From contig JBCBRH010000005.1 of NCBI GenBank assembly GCA_039819785.1, positions 1-64,000 on the forward strand: DNA of 64,000 nucleotides. Reading direction: 5' to 3'. Below the pieces are notes generated by a model. It was given only the letters and a program-made list of their open reading frames with translations. It was not told the origin of the DNA and did no database searches. Position numbers and translations under genes: made by a program. This stretch comes from JBCBRD01 sp039819785 (GTDB lineage Bacteria > Pseudomonadota > Alphaproteobacteria > Rhizobiales > Hyphomicrobiaceae). Below, in pieces: positions 52,487-61,071 of this stretch; the first letter of the stretch is position 1; each line of letters opens with the position of its first letter.

Positions 52487-52682
52487 GGGAATGCTCCGCG
52501 TAGGGGAAAACGTTCAGAGTGAGGGGTGAAATGCGATCAACGGTGCTGCGCTGGATCATGTTGGGAAAAGTCAGACCACCGAAACGACGGAGACCTAAGT
52601 GCTTCTGCCCTGATACATGATGCAAAACGAAGTTCTGAAATGTGTCCAGATCTTGTAGAAAGCAAACACATCCAAAGCGACG

Positions 52683-52883
52683 TTAGCGACTGTACGGCAT
52701 GTACTTTTTCACGATGCGCGCATCTGCGGCACACAGCACCATGGTGCCCCGGGCATCGCGAATGAACTTCGTGGACCGCTTGATCATTCCGTGACGTTTT
52801 CCAGCAGCAGCAGCTTTCACTTTGCCCGTGGCCGTCATTTTAAAGCGCTTCTTGGCACCTGATTTGGTCTTCTGTTTGGGCAT
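52683..52883 (-). CDS. rpmI: 50S ribosomal protein L35
   Basis: L35, 66 residues, the standard length. 'MPKQKTKSGAKKRFKMTATG' is the family start and fixes the ATG at 52883 rather than the upstream frame at 52925. It usually lies directly after infC; here a retron separates them by over 2 kb. Confidence 0.97.
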   Translation of the reverse strand: MPKQKTKSGAKKRFKMTATGKVKAAAAGKRHGMIKRSTKFIRDARGTMVLCAADARIVKKYMPYSR

Positions 52884-53145
52884 TTCGCATCTCCAGAGTT
52901 GGGGTCTGCCCGGCGCGATCCACAAACCATTCGGTCTCCAAACCCACGTCGAGGGATCAGATCACCGTCCGAAATATGTGATCGGGGGCGTAAAAAACGG
53001 GCGGACAAGGCGAAAACCGAACACCCTGCCAACTGCAATTGAACCGCCATGGCATGCCCTGCCAGGCAGTTCGGAAGCGCTTCGTATACAGCCAGCACAC
53101 ACTTTCCGCAACATCCTTTGATGTCTTCACCGAGCCGGTCAGCCC

Positions 53146-54549
53146 CTAATCAGGGGGAGACGTCGCCGCTGGCCAGGAAATCGCATCAAACAGCCTGCGT
53201 AGCTTGGCCCCACGCGCCGGGTTTACCTGCTCAACCCATGCAACTTTCCCCAGTAAATGTGCTTTGAAATCGGCAACGCCATCGCGGTTCTCCGGCACTG
53301 GACCATGACGCACGCAGTTATGCAGAGTGGCCTTGAGCCGGTCAAAGTGACGCCGATCGATGTTGACATGCCGGTTGACGACGATCCCGGTCACGCGCTG
53401 CTGCACGGACTGTGGCATCACGCGGGTTTTCGCGGCATTCAACCGATAGCCCTCGTCTTCTACGATGTCCGTGACAAGCCGGAGAAATGCAGCAGAGCGC
53501 CGTTCAAAGCCCGCATCGCCGGAAAATGTCAGGTCGTCAGCATACCGCGTGTAGCGAGCGGCAAACGCATCCGCGAGGCCGGTCAGCCGGACGTCCAACC
53601 GCCACGCGGCAAGGTTGGCGAGCGCAGGCGATGTCGGCGCACCCTGCGGCAAATGCCGACCCGCGTAATCCCGCCGTGTTTGGTGATCGTGCCCGCCAGC
53701 AGCGTCAGGCCTTTCAAACACCCGCGCTGGCGTTGCGGTCGAAACAAGCCCGGTTAAGGCCCGCGCGGTCAGGTGCGGATATCCGAGACTTCTGAACACG
53801 CCGTGCACCCGGCGCACGGGCGTGGAGACAAAGAAGTTTTTGAGGTCCATCCGGAGTACAACCGCTTCATTGGCATGGACTTGGGCAGCGGTCAGGCAGG
53901 AGCGACGCGCCACAAACCCATGTGCCGCCGGATGCGCTGGGACCTTGGCAATCATCTCGCGCAAAATCCGGCGCTGCATGGTCTTTAAGCGCGGTTTGGG
54001 TTCTTCCACCAGCCGGGGCGGGCCTGAGCGCTTCGGCACAAAGTGATACCGGTAGTGTTGCAGGTCTGGGATGACCGTCTCACCTGCAGTCCTGAGATGG
54101 TCGGCAAACCAGTCGAACTGCGCAAGCGACAGCCCCAGCCAATGTGCGAGATCGCCCTGCGTCGTGAGCTGAGGAACGCTGAGCCGCTGAAACTGTGGCG
54201 ATGCGTTGAATGCCGGCGAAACAAGCTGCGGCTGGTCTGCATCGTCATCTGTCAGATTGTGCTCAACCAGACGGTCAAAGGCGGCCGAGTTCAGCAAAAA
54301 CTCGAAGAGCCACAACCGTGGCGGCGGATATCCATAAGGCTGCCTGGACAGCAGATCGTCGATCAACCGATCGCAGTTATCAGGTTTGGAACTTCCAATG
54401 AACGCCCGCGTGGCTTGAACCAGCGACTCGCGGGTCCAGCGAACGGACAACAGCGTGACGGCCAGACCGTCGGCGACGGCATCGATGTCATAAAAGTCGT
54501 CTGGGTCGCGATCGCTTTCATCCCCACCTTCGACGACGGCCATCGGCAT
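53146..54549 (-). CDS. Retron-type reverse transcriptase with N-terminal extension
   Basis: A 467-residue retron-type RT. The catalytic Asp235 is in 'RMDLKNFF'; 'LPQGAPTSPALANLAAW' (301-316) and YADD (336-339) complete the palm. Two retron hallmarks are seen: 'AAQVH' at 221-225 in place of NAxxH, and 'VTGIVVN' at 387-393. The RT domain starts at about residue 130; the first 125 residues have no recognised domain, so the protein resembles the longer myxobacterial retron RTs more than the 320-residue coliform ones. An ATG at 54543 is an alternative start. The template RNA lies 29 bases upstream. No effector gene is adjacent. Confidence 0.92.
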   Translation of the reverse strand: MPMAVVEGGDESDRDPDDFYDIDAVADGLAVTLLSVRWTRESLVQATRAFIGSSKPDNCDRLIDDLLSRQPYGYPPPRLWLFEFLLNSAAFDRLVEHNLTDDDADQPQLVSPAFNASPQFQRLSVPQLTTQGDLAHWLGLSLAQFDWFADHLRTAGETVIPDLQHYRYHFVPKRSGPPRLVEEPKPRLKTMQRRILREMIAKVPAHPAAHGFVARRSCLTAAQVHANEAVVLRMDLKNFFVSTPVRRVHGVFRSLGYPHLTARALTGLVSTATPARVFERPDAAGGHDHQTRRDYAGRHLPQGAPTSPALANLAAWRLDVRLTGLADAFAARYTRYADDLTFSGDAGFERRSAAFLRLVTDIVEDEGYRLNAAKTRVMPQSVQQRVTGIVVNRHVNIDRRHFDRLKATLHNCVRHGPVPENRDGVADFKAHLLGKVAWVEQVNPARGAKLRRLFDAISWPAATSPPD

Positions 54550-54577
54550 CAGCCCCCGAAATCAAGCGGCAATAATA

Positions 54578-54746
54578 GGCGGACGCTGCAACCCACCATG
54601 TCTTGCAAGGCGAAGTATACGTGAAAGCGTATAGGCCGCCTTGCCGCGTCCTTACCCAGTAGCGTCTCACCCCGTGGGGTTCCCCCCACAGGCGTCCATC
54701 AACGCGTGCAGCACACATGCCGAGGGACAAACTTGCAGCATCCGCC
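54578..54746 (-). ncRNA. Candidate retron msr-msd RNA
   Basis: On the minus strand an element of 169 nt precedes the RT. The ends pair: a1 (54733-54746) with a2 (54578-54591) over 14 bp, one of them G-U. Inside are a weaker hairpin (54702-54720), a strong 6-bp hairpin with loop GGAA (54674-54689) and a long hairpin at 54605-54644, with an 8-bp base, a 3x3 internal loop and a 6-bp tip, which I take as msd. The order a1-msr-msd-a2-RT is that of known retrons. I cannot fix the branching G; a G follows a1 directly. The RNA lies between infC and the RT. Confidence 0.8.
54605..54644 (-). repeat. msd-like hairpin of the retron RNA
   Basis: Arms GCAAGGCG and CGCCTTGC enclose a 3x3 internal loop and a TATACG/CGTATA stem with a 6-base loop. 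It is the longest hairpin in the RNA and lies next to a2, where the reverse-transcribed msd is expected. Confidence 0.75.
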
Positions 54747-54879
54747 TTGGGGAAAACCGTAGGATGTGGTCAGAGCAGGCGTCAAGATCGATGTCGAACC
54801 GCTGCCCATGCCGTCCTCTAGGCCGCGATGCATCCAAGCCGTACCCAGCTTGGCTCTGGCCAGTCGCGAACCTCGCTCC

Positions 54880-55419
54880 TCAGCGCGGCGCAAGCACCAT
54901 CAACATCTGACGGCCTTCGAGACGCGGCTCGGTCTCCACCTTCGCGAAGCCCTCAGTATCGGCCTTCACGCGCTGTAAAACGGCCATGCCCAGCTGCTGG
55001 TGCGCCATCTCACGGCCACGGAAACGCAACGTCACCTTGACCTTGTCGCCGCCATCGAAGAACCGTTTGATATGCTTCATTTTGGTTTGGTAATCGTGAT
55101 CGTCGATCGCGGGCCGCATCTTGACCTCTTTGATCTCGATCGTCTTTTGCTTCTTACGGGCTTCGGCAGCCTTCTTTTGTTGCTCGAACTTGAACTTCCC
55201 GTAGTCCATGATTTTTGCCACGGGCGGCTGGGCGTCTGGCGAAATCTCGACAAGATCCATGCCGGCCTCGATGGCCCGGTTCAGCGCGTCATCGCGCTCC
55301 ACAACACCGACGTTCTCGCCGGTTTCGTCAATCAATCGAACTTCTCGCACACGAATGTTTTCGTTCATGCGGGGCCCCTGGGCTTCTCGTTCTGGCGGGG
55401 CGCGGTGTGGACGGCGGAT
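54880..55419 (-). CDS. infC: Translation initiation factor IF-3, probable AUC start
   Basis: IF-3. From the ATG at 55368 the product has 162 residues, but family members extend further N-terminally with a 'RRPxRAPP' segment. Seventeen sense codons upstream encode exactly this ('RRPHRAPPEREAQGPR') and begin with ATC at 55419, preceded at 7 bases by AAGGAG. An ATT lies two codons earlier but too near the ribosome site. IF-3 rejects non-canonical starts and its own gene often uses one for autoregulation, so AUC initiation is plausible. The two domains ('EAGMDLVEISPDAQPPVAKI'; 'KVKVTLRFRGREMAHQQLG') are normal. Confidence 0.93.
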   Translation of the reverse strand: MRRPHRAPPEREAQGPRMNENIRVREVRLIDETGENVGVVERDDALNRAIEAGMDLVEISPDAQPPVAKIMDYGKFKFEQQKKAAEARKKQKTIEIKEVKMRPAIDDHDYQTKMKHIKRFFDGGDKVKVTLRFRGREMAHQQLGMAVLQRVKADTEGFAKVETEPRLEGRQMLMVLAPR

Positions 55420-55588
55420 GGCAATTCTCCTTGAATCGTTGCGCGGTAAGTCGTTTCAAACAGGCTGAATAGCGTTCAGGTTCCGAGAACGCACCATACT
55501 TTAGCCTGTCAAGATGAAGGATCGGTAAGAGGCCACTGCAAGTCAAGCGCCGAATGCGCCGATGAACAGGCTTTCGACGCTCAACCGA

Positions 55589-56860
55589 TCAAATTTTGCG
55601 CGGCACGCTTTCTAAAAACGCGGTTTCAAGCCGCGTTCCCAACAGCCCATCGTAGACCGCAAGCGTTTGTTGCTTCATGGCATTCAGCGAAAACGAGGCC
55701 AGGACATGCGCACGCGCACGATGCCCCATCTCGCTGCGTCCCTCATCACTCAGGCCGAGTGCTGCAGCAATCGCGCCCGCCATGGCACCGGCTTCCGACG
55801 GCGGAACGAGCCAGCCCGTCGCGACATATTCGGGTACCGCTGGCTGGGACAGGACCGTTTCCGGCGGCGCGCCGATATCAGTCGCAACAACCGGACACCG
55901 CATGGTTTGAGCTTCCGCCGCCGCCCGCCCGAACGCTTCTGGCTCAATGGACGCCACAACGGCGATATGCGCCAGCTTCAGTGCTGCCGGCATATCCGTC
56001 ACGTGCCCTGCAAACACGATGACATCGTCCAATCCGGCAGCCGAGATTTGCCCTTTCAAATCCGTCACATAATCATCCCGCCCCTGCGCATCGCCAGCCA
56101 GCACCATCCGGCATCCGTCGAGCGCACCGCGTGATTTGAGCAACCGCGCAGCTTCGATGAGGAAGCGCTGCCCCTTCCAGGCCGTCAGTCTGGCCGCGTT
56201 CAAAATCACCCGCTCGCCGGGTTTCAGTCCCCAAGCCGCTTGGAGCGCCAGGACGCGCGCGGGATCGATCTCCTCGGGATCAAAGATTGTACCATCCACG
56301 CCCCGGTAGATCACCCGAAGCTTGGCATCATCCGTCCCATAGCGGGTCTTAACGAGGTCGCGGGTGTATTTGGAATTGGCGATCACAACATCAGCCGACG
56401 CCATGATGGAATTGTACCAGTTCTTGATCCGGCCCTTTTCTCCGTAGGCACCGTGATAGGTCGTCACGAACGGAACTCCGGCGCGTTTGGTGGCAATCCG
56501 CGCGCTCCACGCTGGCGCCCGTGACCGTGCATGCACGAGATCGACCCCCTCGGAACGGCAAAGCCGAAGTATGCGCTGGGCGTTCATGAGGATTTTCGCC
56601 GGGTTCTTGGTTGCAGCCTCCATGAACTGCAGTTCGCCGCCGACCTCTTTCAGCGTTTTTGCGAGCCGCCCGCCTTCCGAAAGGACAATCGCCCGTCCAC
56701 CGGCGCGAACGACAGCTTCGGCAATTTCAACAGTGGACAGCTCAGCACCACCTGTTTCCAGTTCGGGAATGATCTGAAGTATGGTCGCACGCCCTCGCCC
56801 GTCGGCTTTCTCCGGCGGCTTGTCGCGCAAAAACGCGGGTATGTTTGAAGGATGATCCAC
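55589..56860 (-). CDS. Family 4 glycosyltransferase
   Basis: A 423-residue GT-B-fold glycosyltransferase, GT4 type. The donor-binding segment has the E-x7-E motif in 'EPEAFGRAAAEAQTMRCPVV', and the N-terminal domain has the Gly-rich 'PELETGGAELSTVEIAEAVV'. It transfers a sugar to a lipid or glycan acceptor, probably for surface polysaccharide. The start is GTG at 56860 with AAGG before it; this codon is only two bases from the divergent hydrolase start. No other polysaccharide gene is near. Confidence 0.85.
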   Translation of the reverse strand: MDHPSNIPAFLRDKPPEKADGRGRATILQIIPELETGGAELSTVEIAEAVVRAGGRAIVLSEGGRLAKTLKEVGGELQFMEAATKNPAKILMNAQRILRLCRSEGVDLVHARSRAPAWSARIATKRAGVPFVTTYHGAYGEKGRIKNWYNSIMASADVVIANSKYTRDLVKTRYGTDDAKLRVIYRGVDGTIFDPEEIDPARVLALQAAWGLKPGERVILNAARLTAWKGQRFLIEAARLLKSRGALDGCRMVLAGDAQGRDDYVTDLKGQISAAGLDDVIVFAGHVTDMPAALKLAHIAVVASIEPEAFGRAAAEAQTMRCPVVATDIGAPPETVLSQPAVPEYVATGWLVPPSEAGAMAGAIAAALGLSDEGRSEMGHRARAHVLASFSLNAMKQQTLAVYDGLLGTRLETAFLESVPRKI

Positions 56861-56862
56861 AC

Positions 56863-57666
56863 ATGAGCCTTAGTTCGCCGAACGACGAACCGCAAACACT
56901 TCAAGTGGGTTCAGGCGAGAAGTCGCGGACCATTGCCCATCGGACGATCCCCTCGAAGCGTGAGGACGGGCTCGGGCTGATTTGGCTGCCAGGCTTGAAA
57001 TCTGACATGGTGTCGACAAAGGCAACTGCTTTGGCGGAGTGGGCGCCCCGCCATGACCTAGGGGTGACCCGTTTCGATTATTCCGGCCACGGCATCAGTT
57101 CTGGCCGGTTTGAAGATGCAGTGATTTCCGATTGGGTTGAAGAAGCATGTGCCATTCTTCAAGCCACGACTTCAGGCCCGCAAATGCTCCTTGGGTCGTC
57201 CACGGGCGGGCATGTTGCGTTGGTTTTGCTGCGGCGTCTGCTGCGCGAAGCACCTGATGACGCAGCCCGCATCCGTGGCCTCGTTCTCATCGCACCGGCC
57301 TGGGACCTGACCGAAGAACTGATGTGGGCGAAATTTCCCGAAGATGCGCGCAAGGCGATATTCGATCAGGGGTATTATGACATGCCTTCGGAATATGGAG
57401 AGCCTTATCGCATCACCCGCGCCTTCATCGAAGACGGCCGGCTCGATTTGATCAAGCCGGACCCGTTCAACCCCGGCTGCCCCGTTCGCGTGCTGCAAGG
57501 CGTCCTGGACGATGCGGTGCCCGTCGACCATACGCGGATGCTGCCTGAAGTGTTGACCGGCAAGTGGGTCCACCTCACTGAAATCGAAGACGGCGACCAT
57601 CGGCTGTCAAGACCGCAGGACATTGAGCTGCTGTTCTCGGAAGTGCTGAAATTGGCCGATGAGTAA
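56863..57666 (+). CDS. Alpha/beta hydrolase
   Basis: A 267-residue alpha/beta-hydrolase. The oxyanion and early region is 'GLIWLPGLKSDMVSTKATAL', the Ser nucleophile is in 'LLGSSTGGHVALVLL', Asp in 'GVLDDAVPVDH' and His in 'EDGDHRLSRPQD'. It resembles the ABHD10-type thioesterases. ATG at 56863 was chosen over an in-frame TTG at 56845, with AAGGATG upstream. It is head-to-head with the glycosyltransferase gene. Confidence 0.85.
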   Translation: MSLSSPNDEPQTLQVGSGEKSRTIAHRTIPSKREDGLGLIWLPGLKSDMVSTKATALAEWAPRHDLGVTRFDYSGHGISSGRFEDAVISDWVEEACAILQATTSGPQMLLGSSTGGHVALVLLRRLLREAPDDAARIRGLVLIAPAWDLTEELMWAKFPEDARKAIFDQGYYDMPSEYGEPYRITRAFIEDGRLDLIKPDPFNPGCPVRVLQGVLDDAVPVDHTRMLPEVLTGKWVHLTEIEDGDHRLSRPQDIELLFSEVLKLADE

Positions 57667-57906
57667 ATCAGAACACACGCGCTTGGGCAGACCTGCAGGG
57701 GTGTCCCGGGAATGCGGAGGTCTGCCAATGCGGGGTTTGCACTGAAATGAGGAGCTACTCCGGCACGTTTTATTGCGCCTATCCTACGCTGGCCCCTTCA
57801 TACCCCGCGTGTAGGGGCGGCACACTTTGGTTGCACCGGCTGACCAACAAACCGCCACAAAGCACAACCCCTGTCCGGTAACAGATGATCACCGGAGAGC
57901 ACAGGC

Positions 57907-58602
57907 ATGTGGCGGCACAGAAAGCGACCGATTGCCCAGATCCACGATGACACGGCCGAACAGGCCCGCACCGGTACATATGGCAGCCACCAGCGCGGCG
58001 GCGGTGGCCTCGGCAGCGCCTTCGCCACTATAATCTCAGCCGTGGCCCTCACATTCTCGGGCTACTCATTTTACGAAAGCGTCCTGCGCGCGCCAGAACT
58101 GGCGGTCTTCGCACCGCCGCGGATCGACTACACCGACCCGGACCGCCCGGACAGCCCATTCGAGGTTTTCGTGATCCCCTTGACGATCGCCAACGACGGC
58201 GCGCGTTCAGGCACGGTCCTTTCGGTCGATCTGTCCGTCACCAATCCGCGCTCGCTTGAAACAAAAAGGTTTTATGCAGCCCAGCTTGGCACATGGCAGG
58301 CGACACCGCGCAAACCGTTTGCCCCCATCGTGCTGGCCGGCAAGGCGGCCTTCTCAGAAACCGTTCAGTTTTTGCCGCGCAATGGCGAGACCGTCGCCCG
58401 GATTTTGGACCTGGAACCCGGTACTTATGATTTCGAGGTGACGCTTAATACGGGCGGGGTCACCCAGCCATGGCCACTGACCGCGAACCCCGTGCAACCC
58501 TTAAAGTTCACCCGCCGGATCGGCCAGCTGGATTATCGCAACTTCAACGGCCCCGGAACCATGCCGATGTGGTCGGCCGACTACAAACCCGACCGGAATT
58601 GA
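57907..58602 (+). CDS. Hypothetical single-pass envelope protein
   Basis: A 231-residue protein. A basic N-terminal part of about 40 residues is followed by one hydrophobic helix ('AFATIISAVALTFSGYSFYE'), then about 170 residues that look beta-rich and would lie in the periplasm. No family is recognised. GGAGAG precedes the ATG. It converges with the next gene. Confidence 0.6.
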   Translation: MWRHRKRPIAQIHDDTAEQARTGTYGSHQRGGGGLGSAFATIISAVALTFSGYSFYESVLRAPELAVFAPPRIDYTDPDRPDSPFEVFVIPLTIANDGARSGTVLSVDLSVTNPRSLETKRFYAAQLGTWQATPRKPFAPIVLAGKAAFSETVQFLPRNGETVARILDLEPGTYDFEVTLNTGGVTQPWPLTANPVQPLKFTRRIGQLDYRNFNGPGTMPMWSADYKPDRN

Positions 58603-58676
58603 CGGCACAGCCCGCCTCACAACCGGAGCCCAGCAGCACCAACATCCCACACGACGAACGCTCACCTGATTCAGCC

Positions 58677-60044
58677 TCAGCGGTTCCGATAGCGCTTCTT
58701 TTCCTGACTGGCCGTTAAGGGCAACGAAGTCCCGCCTAAACCGTCAGCCAGCGCGCGCTTCAATGCGTCCTCGCCCGCCAGTTCGGCAACCAGTTCCGGC
58801 ACCACCCATGCACGCCAGCTTTTGCCCTTAACCGGTTTTCCACACGTCAGCCTGCCAGCCTTCATCCCACAGGTCACGTCAGCCTTGACGAGCTCAGCCT
58901 CCCGCCGGTCATGGCGCAAATAACGCAAGTCGACCGGTTGCAGGCGTGCTTCAAAGGCCCCCAAATCGATGTTCCGGAAGATACACGCCGGAGACGACCG
59001 GCAGGCCAGTCCACGCTTGCCAAGCGCGACCCCGGGGCCGAATGCCACTTGGCGGCGATGCCGGACGGCTGCTTTGTTCGGGCCACGGCTGAGAAAACAG
59101 AACTCCTGCACACACAGCATGGGATCAGCGGTTTTACTCCACCGGCGAATGCCGGTCTTGCCAACGTCCATGACCAGCAAAACCGTGGCGCGCCGGGTCG
59201 GTTTCTGCGCAAGGCTCTGCTGGTTTTCAGAGCGCACATCGCGCCCGTCGTCTTCAAATGGCAGCAGTTCGCGTGCCCCTGGGCCGCCAAGGCCTTGCTT
59301 GTTGTCCAGATCAAATTCATCGCGTCTTGCCGCTGCTTGCTTGGGTTCAGAAACCGGAACGGCAGGCGCAATGCGCGGGTCCTCGCGGGAGGGCGGATTG
59401 GCGAAGCGGCGCGGTGGCGGCTGGCTTGGGAGCGTATCCAGTACGGGATCGGGGTTATCATCCAGCCATGCATCGCGCGCATTTCGCGCCCGTCGGATGG
59501 CATCGAGAACAGCGTCCGCCTCTTCTTCGCGGGCGGCAGCCAGAGTGGGGTCCACCGCCCTTCCATCGGCTTTGTTTCGTAACATCGGCTCTGTCGCCGT
59601 AGGAGGCCCTGGCTCTTGCAGCGGCTCGGGACTGGCAACCGCAGTGTCCGAAGTGGGCGGTGGCTGAGGCGGCAACGGCAGAGGGGCGGCCACAGAAGAC
59701 GGAGAAGTCTCGGAGGGACGAGCTGCCGTGGTCGGCTGGGTAGCTTGTTCGTTTAACACAGGGTCGGAGCCGTCCTGAGACGACGTCACCGGCTGAGCTG
59801 CTTCAGGCGTTTGGCCTGCCTGCTCCCGCTCTGTCCCATTAAGACGCGCTTCGTCCGCCTTGCGCTTGATGTCTTCCATCATGCGCTTGATGTTTTCCAG
59901 ATTAAACCCCGTCCCGCTTTCCTGCGCGTGTGCTGGTCCGCTGCGGCCCGGCGGGAAACCAACCAGACCTGTCACCAGACCCAGAGTAAGGAGGACACAT
60001 ACGGCCAACCGGCCCAAACCTGGCAGTGCTTTGCAGCTTAACAT
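58677..60044 (-). CDS. Exported Pro-rich protein with C-terminal Cys domain
   Basis: A 455-residue secreted protein. A signal peptide is visible ('LAVCVLLTLGLVTGLVGF' up to 'GPAHAQ'). Then comes a long low-complexity region rich in Pro, Ala, Gln and Ser (about 60-280), and a C-terminal domain of about 150 residues with paired cysteines ('MLCVQEFCFLSRG', 'LACRSSPACIFRNID', 'VTCGMKAGRLTCGK'). The Cys pairs could be disulfides in the periplasm. No function is known to me. The ATG at 60044 follows GGGTGGG; frames extend upstream to 60125. Confidence 0.6.
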   Translation of the reverse strand: MLSCKALPGLGRLAVCVLLTLGLVTGLVGFPPGRSGPAHAQESGTGFNLENIKRMMEDIKRKADEARLNGTEREQAGQTPEAAQPVTSSQDGSDPVLNEQATQPTTAARPSETSPSSVAAPLPLPPQPPPTSDTAVASPEPLQEPGPPTATEPMLRNKADGRAVDPTLAAAREEEADAVLDAIRRARNARDAWLDDNPDPVLDTLPSQPPPRRFANPPSREDPRIAPAVPVSEPKQAAARRDEFDLDNKQGLGGPGARELLPFEDDGRDVRSENQQSLAQKPTRRATVLLVMDVGKTGIRRWSKTADPMLCVQEFCFLSRGPNKAAVRHRRQVAFGPGVALGKRGLACRSSPACIFRNIDLGAFEARLQPVDLRYLRHDRREAELVKADVTCGMKAGRLTCGKPVKGKSWRAWVVPELVAELAGEDALKRALADGLGGTSLPLTASQEKKRYRNR

Positions 60045-60176
60045 CGTCCCACCCTTTGCCGTGTCGTTGTCCATCGTCGCCCGGCTGATCAAATTACGGC
60101 GTTCGCATGCCGACAGTGTGACCAAGCCCGCTTGAATGAAAACTGAATGACCCGTTCGCAGCCCTCGTGCGCAGGC

Positions 60177-61061
60177 TCAATCAGATTGCGCAATGCTTTC
60201 AGCCAGTGCCTTGAGCCCTTCACGGTAGGTCGGATATTTCAATACGACGCCGAGGTCATCTTCCAGTCGGTTGTTCTTCACCCGCTTCAGATCACTGTAA
60301 AAACTGCGCCCCATCGGACTGAGCTCGGCCTCTTCAAACGGGATGTCGGGTGGCACGGGCTGGCCCAGAAGTTCAGCGGCATACGCAATCACGTCTTGCG
60401 GCGGGGCGGGTTCATCATCGCTGACATTGTAGATTTCGTGGGTTCCAGCACCCAGCATCCCAGCGATAACAACCGAGGCGATATCATCCACATGGATGCG
60501 ATTGAAGACCTGCCCCGGCTTGACGATCCGGCGTGCGTTACCCGCCATCACCTTGTTGATTGCACTACGCCCCGGCCCATAAATGCCAGCGAGACGGAAG
60601 CACTGAAACCGGGCCCCCACCGTGTGCGCTGTCGCCCGCCATGCCAGTTCGACAATGACGCGGCGGGATGTCCGGTCGAGATGCGGATTGGGCGGCGTCT
60701 CTTCGCTGACCCAGGCACCACCCTGATCGCCATAAACGCCGATCGTCGACAAATAGCCGATCCACTTCAGCTGAGTGTTGGCCAAAATGTCGGTCTCGTG
60801 GAACCGCAAAAAAGCATCGCCTGCCGCGTCCGGCCCAGCAGAAACGAGAATGTGCGTCGCCTTTGAAATCATACTGCTCAGCGCCGGAGACGTATCACGT
60901 CCGTCATATAGGACGCTCTCAAGACCCGCATCGGCAACACGCTGCGCGCCCTCAACACTTCGAGACGTCCCCGCCATGGTCCAATCCGAGTGGTCTGACA
61001 GACGATCGGTAATGGCGCGTGCCGAATAGCCATGGCCAAGGCATAAAAGATGATGTGTCAT
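60177..61061 (-). CDS. NAD(P)-dependent epimerase/dehydratase-like (atypical SDR)
   Basis: A 294-residue extended SDR protein. The Rossmann start is 'LLCLGHGYSARAITDRLS', a Gly-rich motif of the atypical type. 'YLSTIGVYGDQGGAWVSEET' contains the active-site Ser-Tyr region, and 'AGIYGPGRSAINKV' and 'RIHVDDIASVVIAGMLGA' are family features. The substrate is unknown. The start at 61061 matches the Rossmann N-terminus. It follows queG after only ten bases and is probably co-transcribed with it. Confidence 0.82.
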   Translation of the reverse strand: MTHHLLCLGHGYSARAITDRLSDHSDWTMAGTSRSVEGAQRVADAGLESVLYDGRDTSPALSSMISKATHILVSAGPDAAGDAFLRFHETDILANTQLKWIGYLSTIGVYGDQGGAWVSEETPPNPHLDRTSRRVIVELAWRATAHTVGARFQCFRLAGIYGPGRSAINKVMAGNARRIVKPGQVFNRIHVDDIASVVIAGMLGAGTHEIYNVSDDEPAPPQDVIAYAAELLGQPVPPDIPFEEAELSPMGRSFYSDLKRVKNNRLEDDLGVVLKYPTYREGLKALAESIAQSD

Positions 61062-61071
61062 GATTTGGTTT

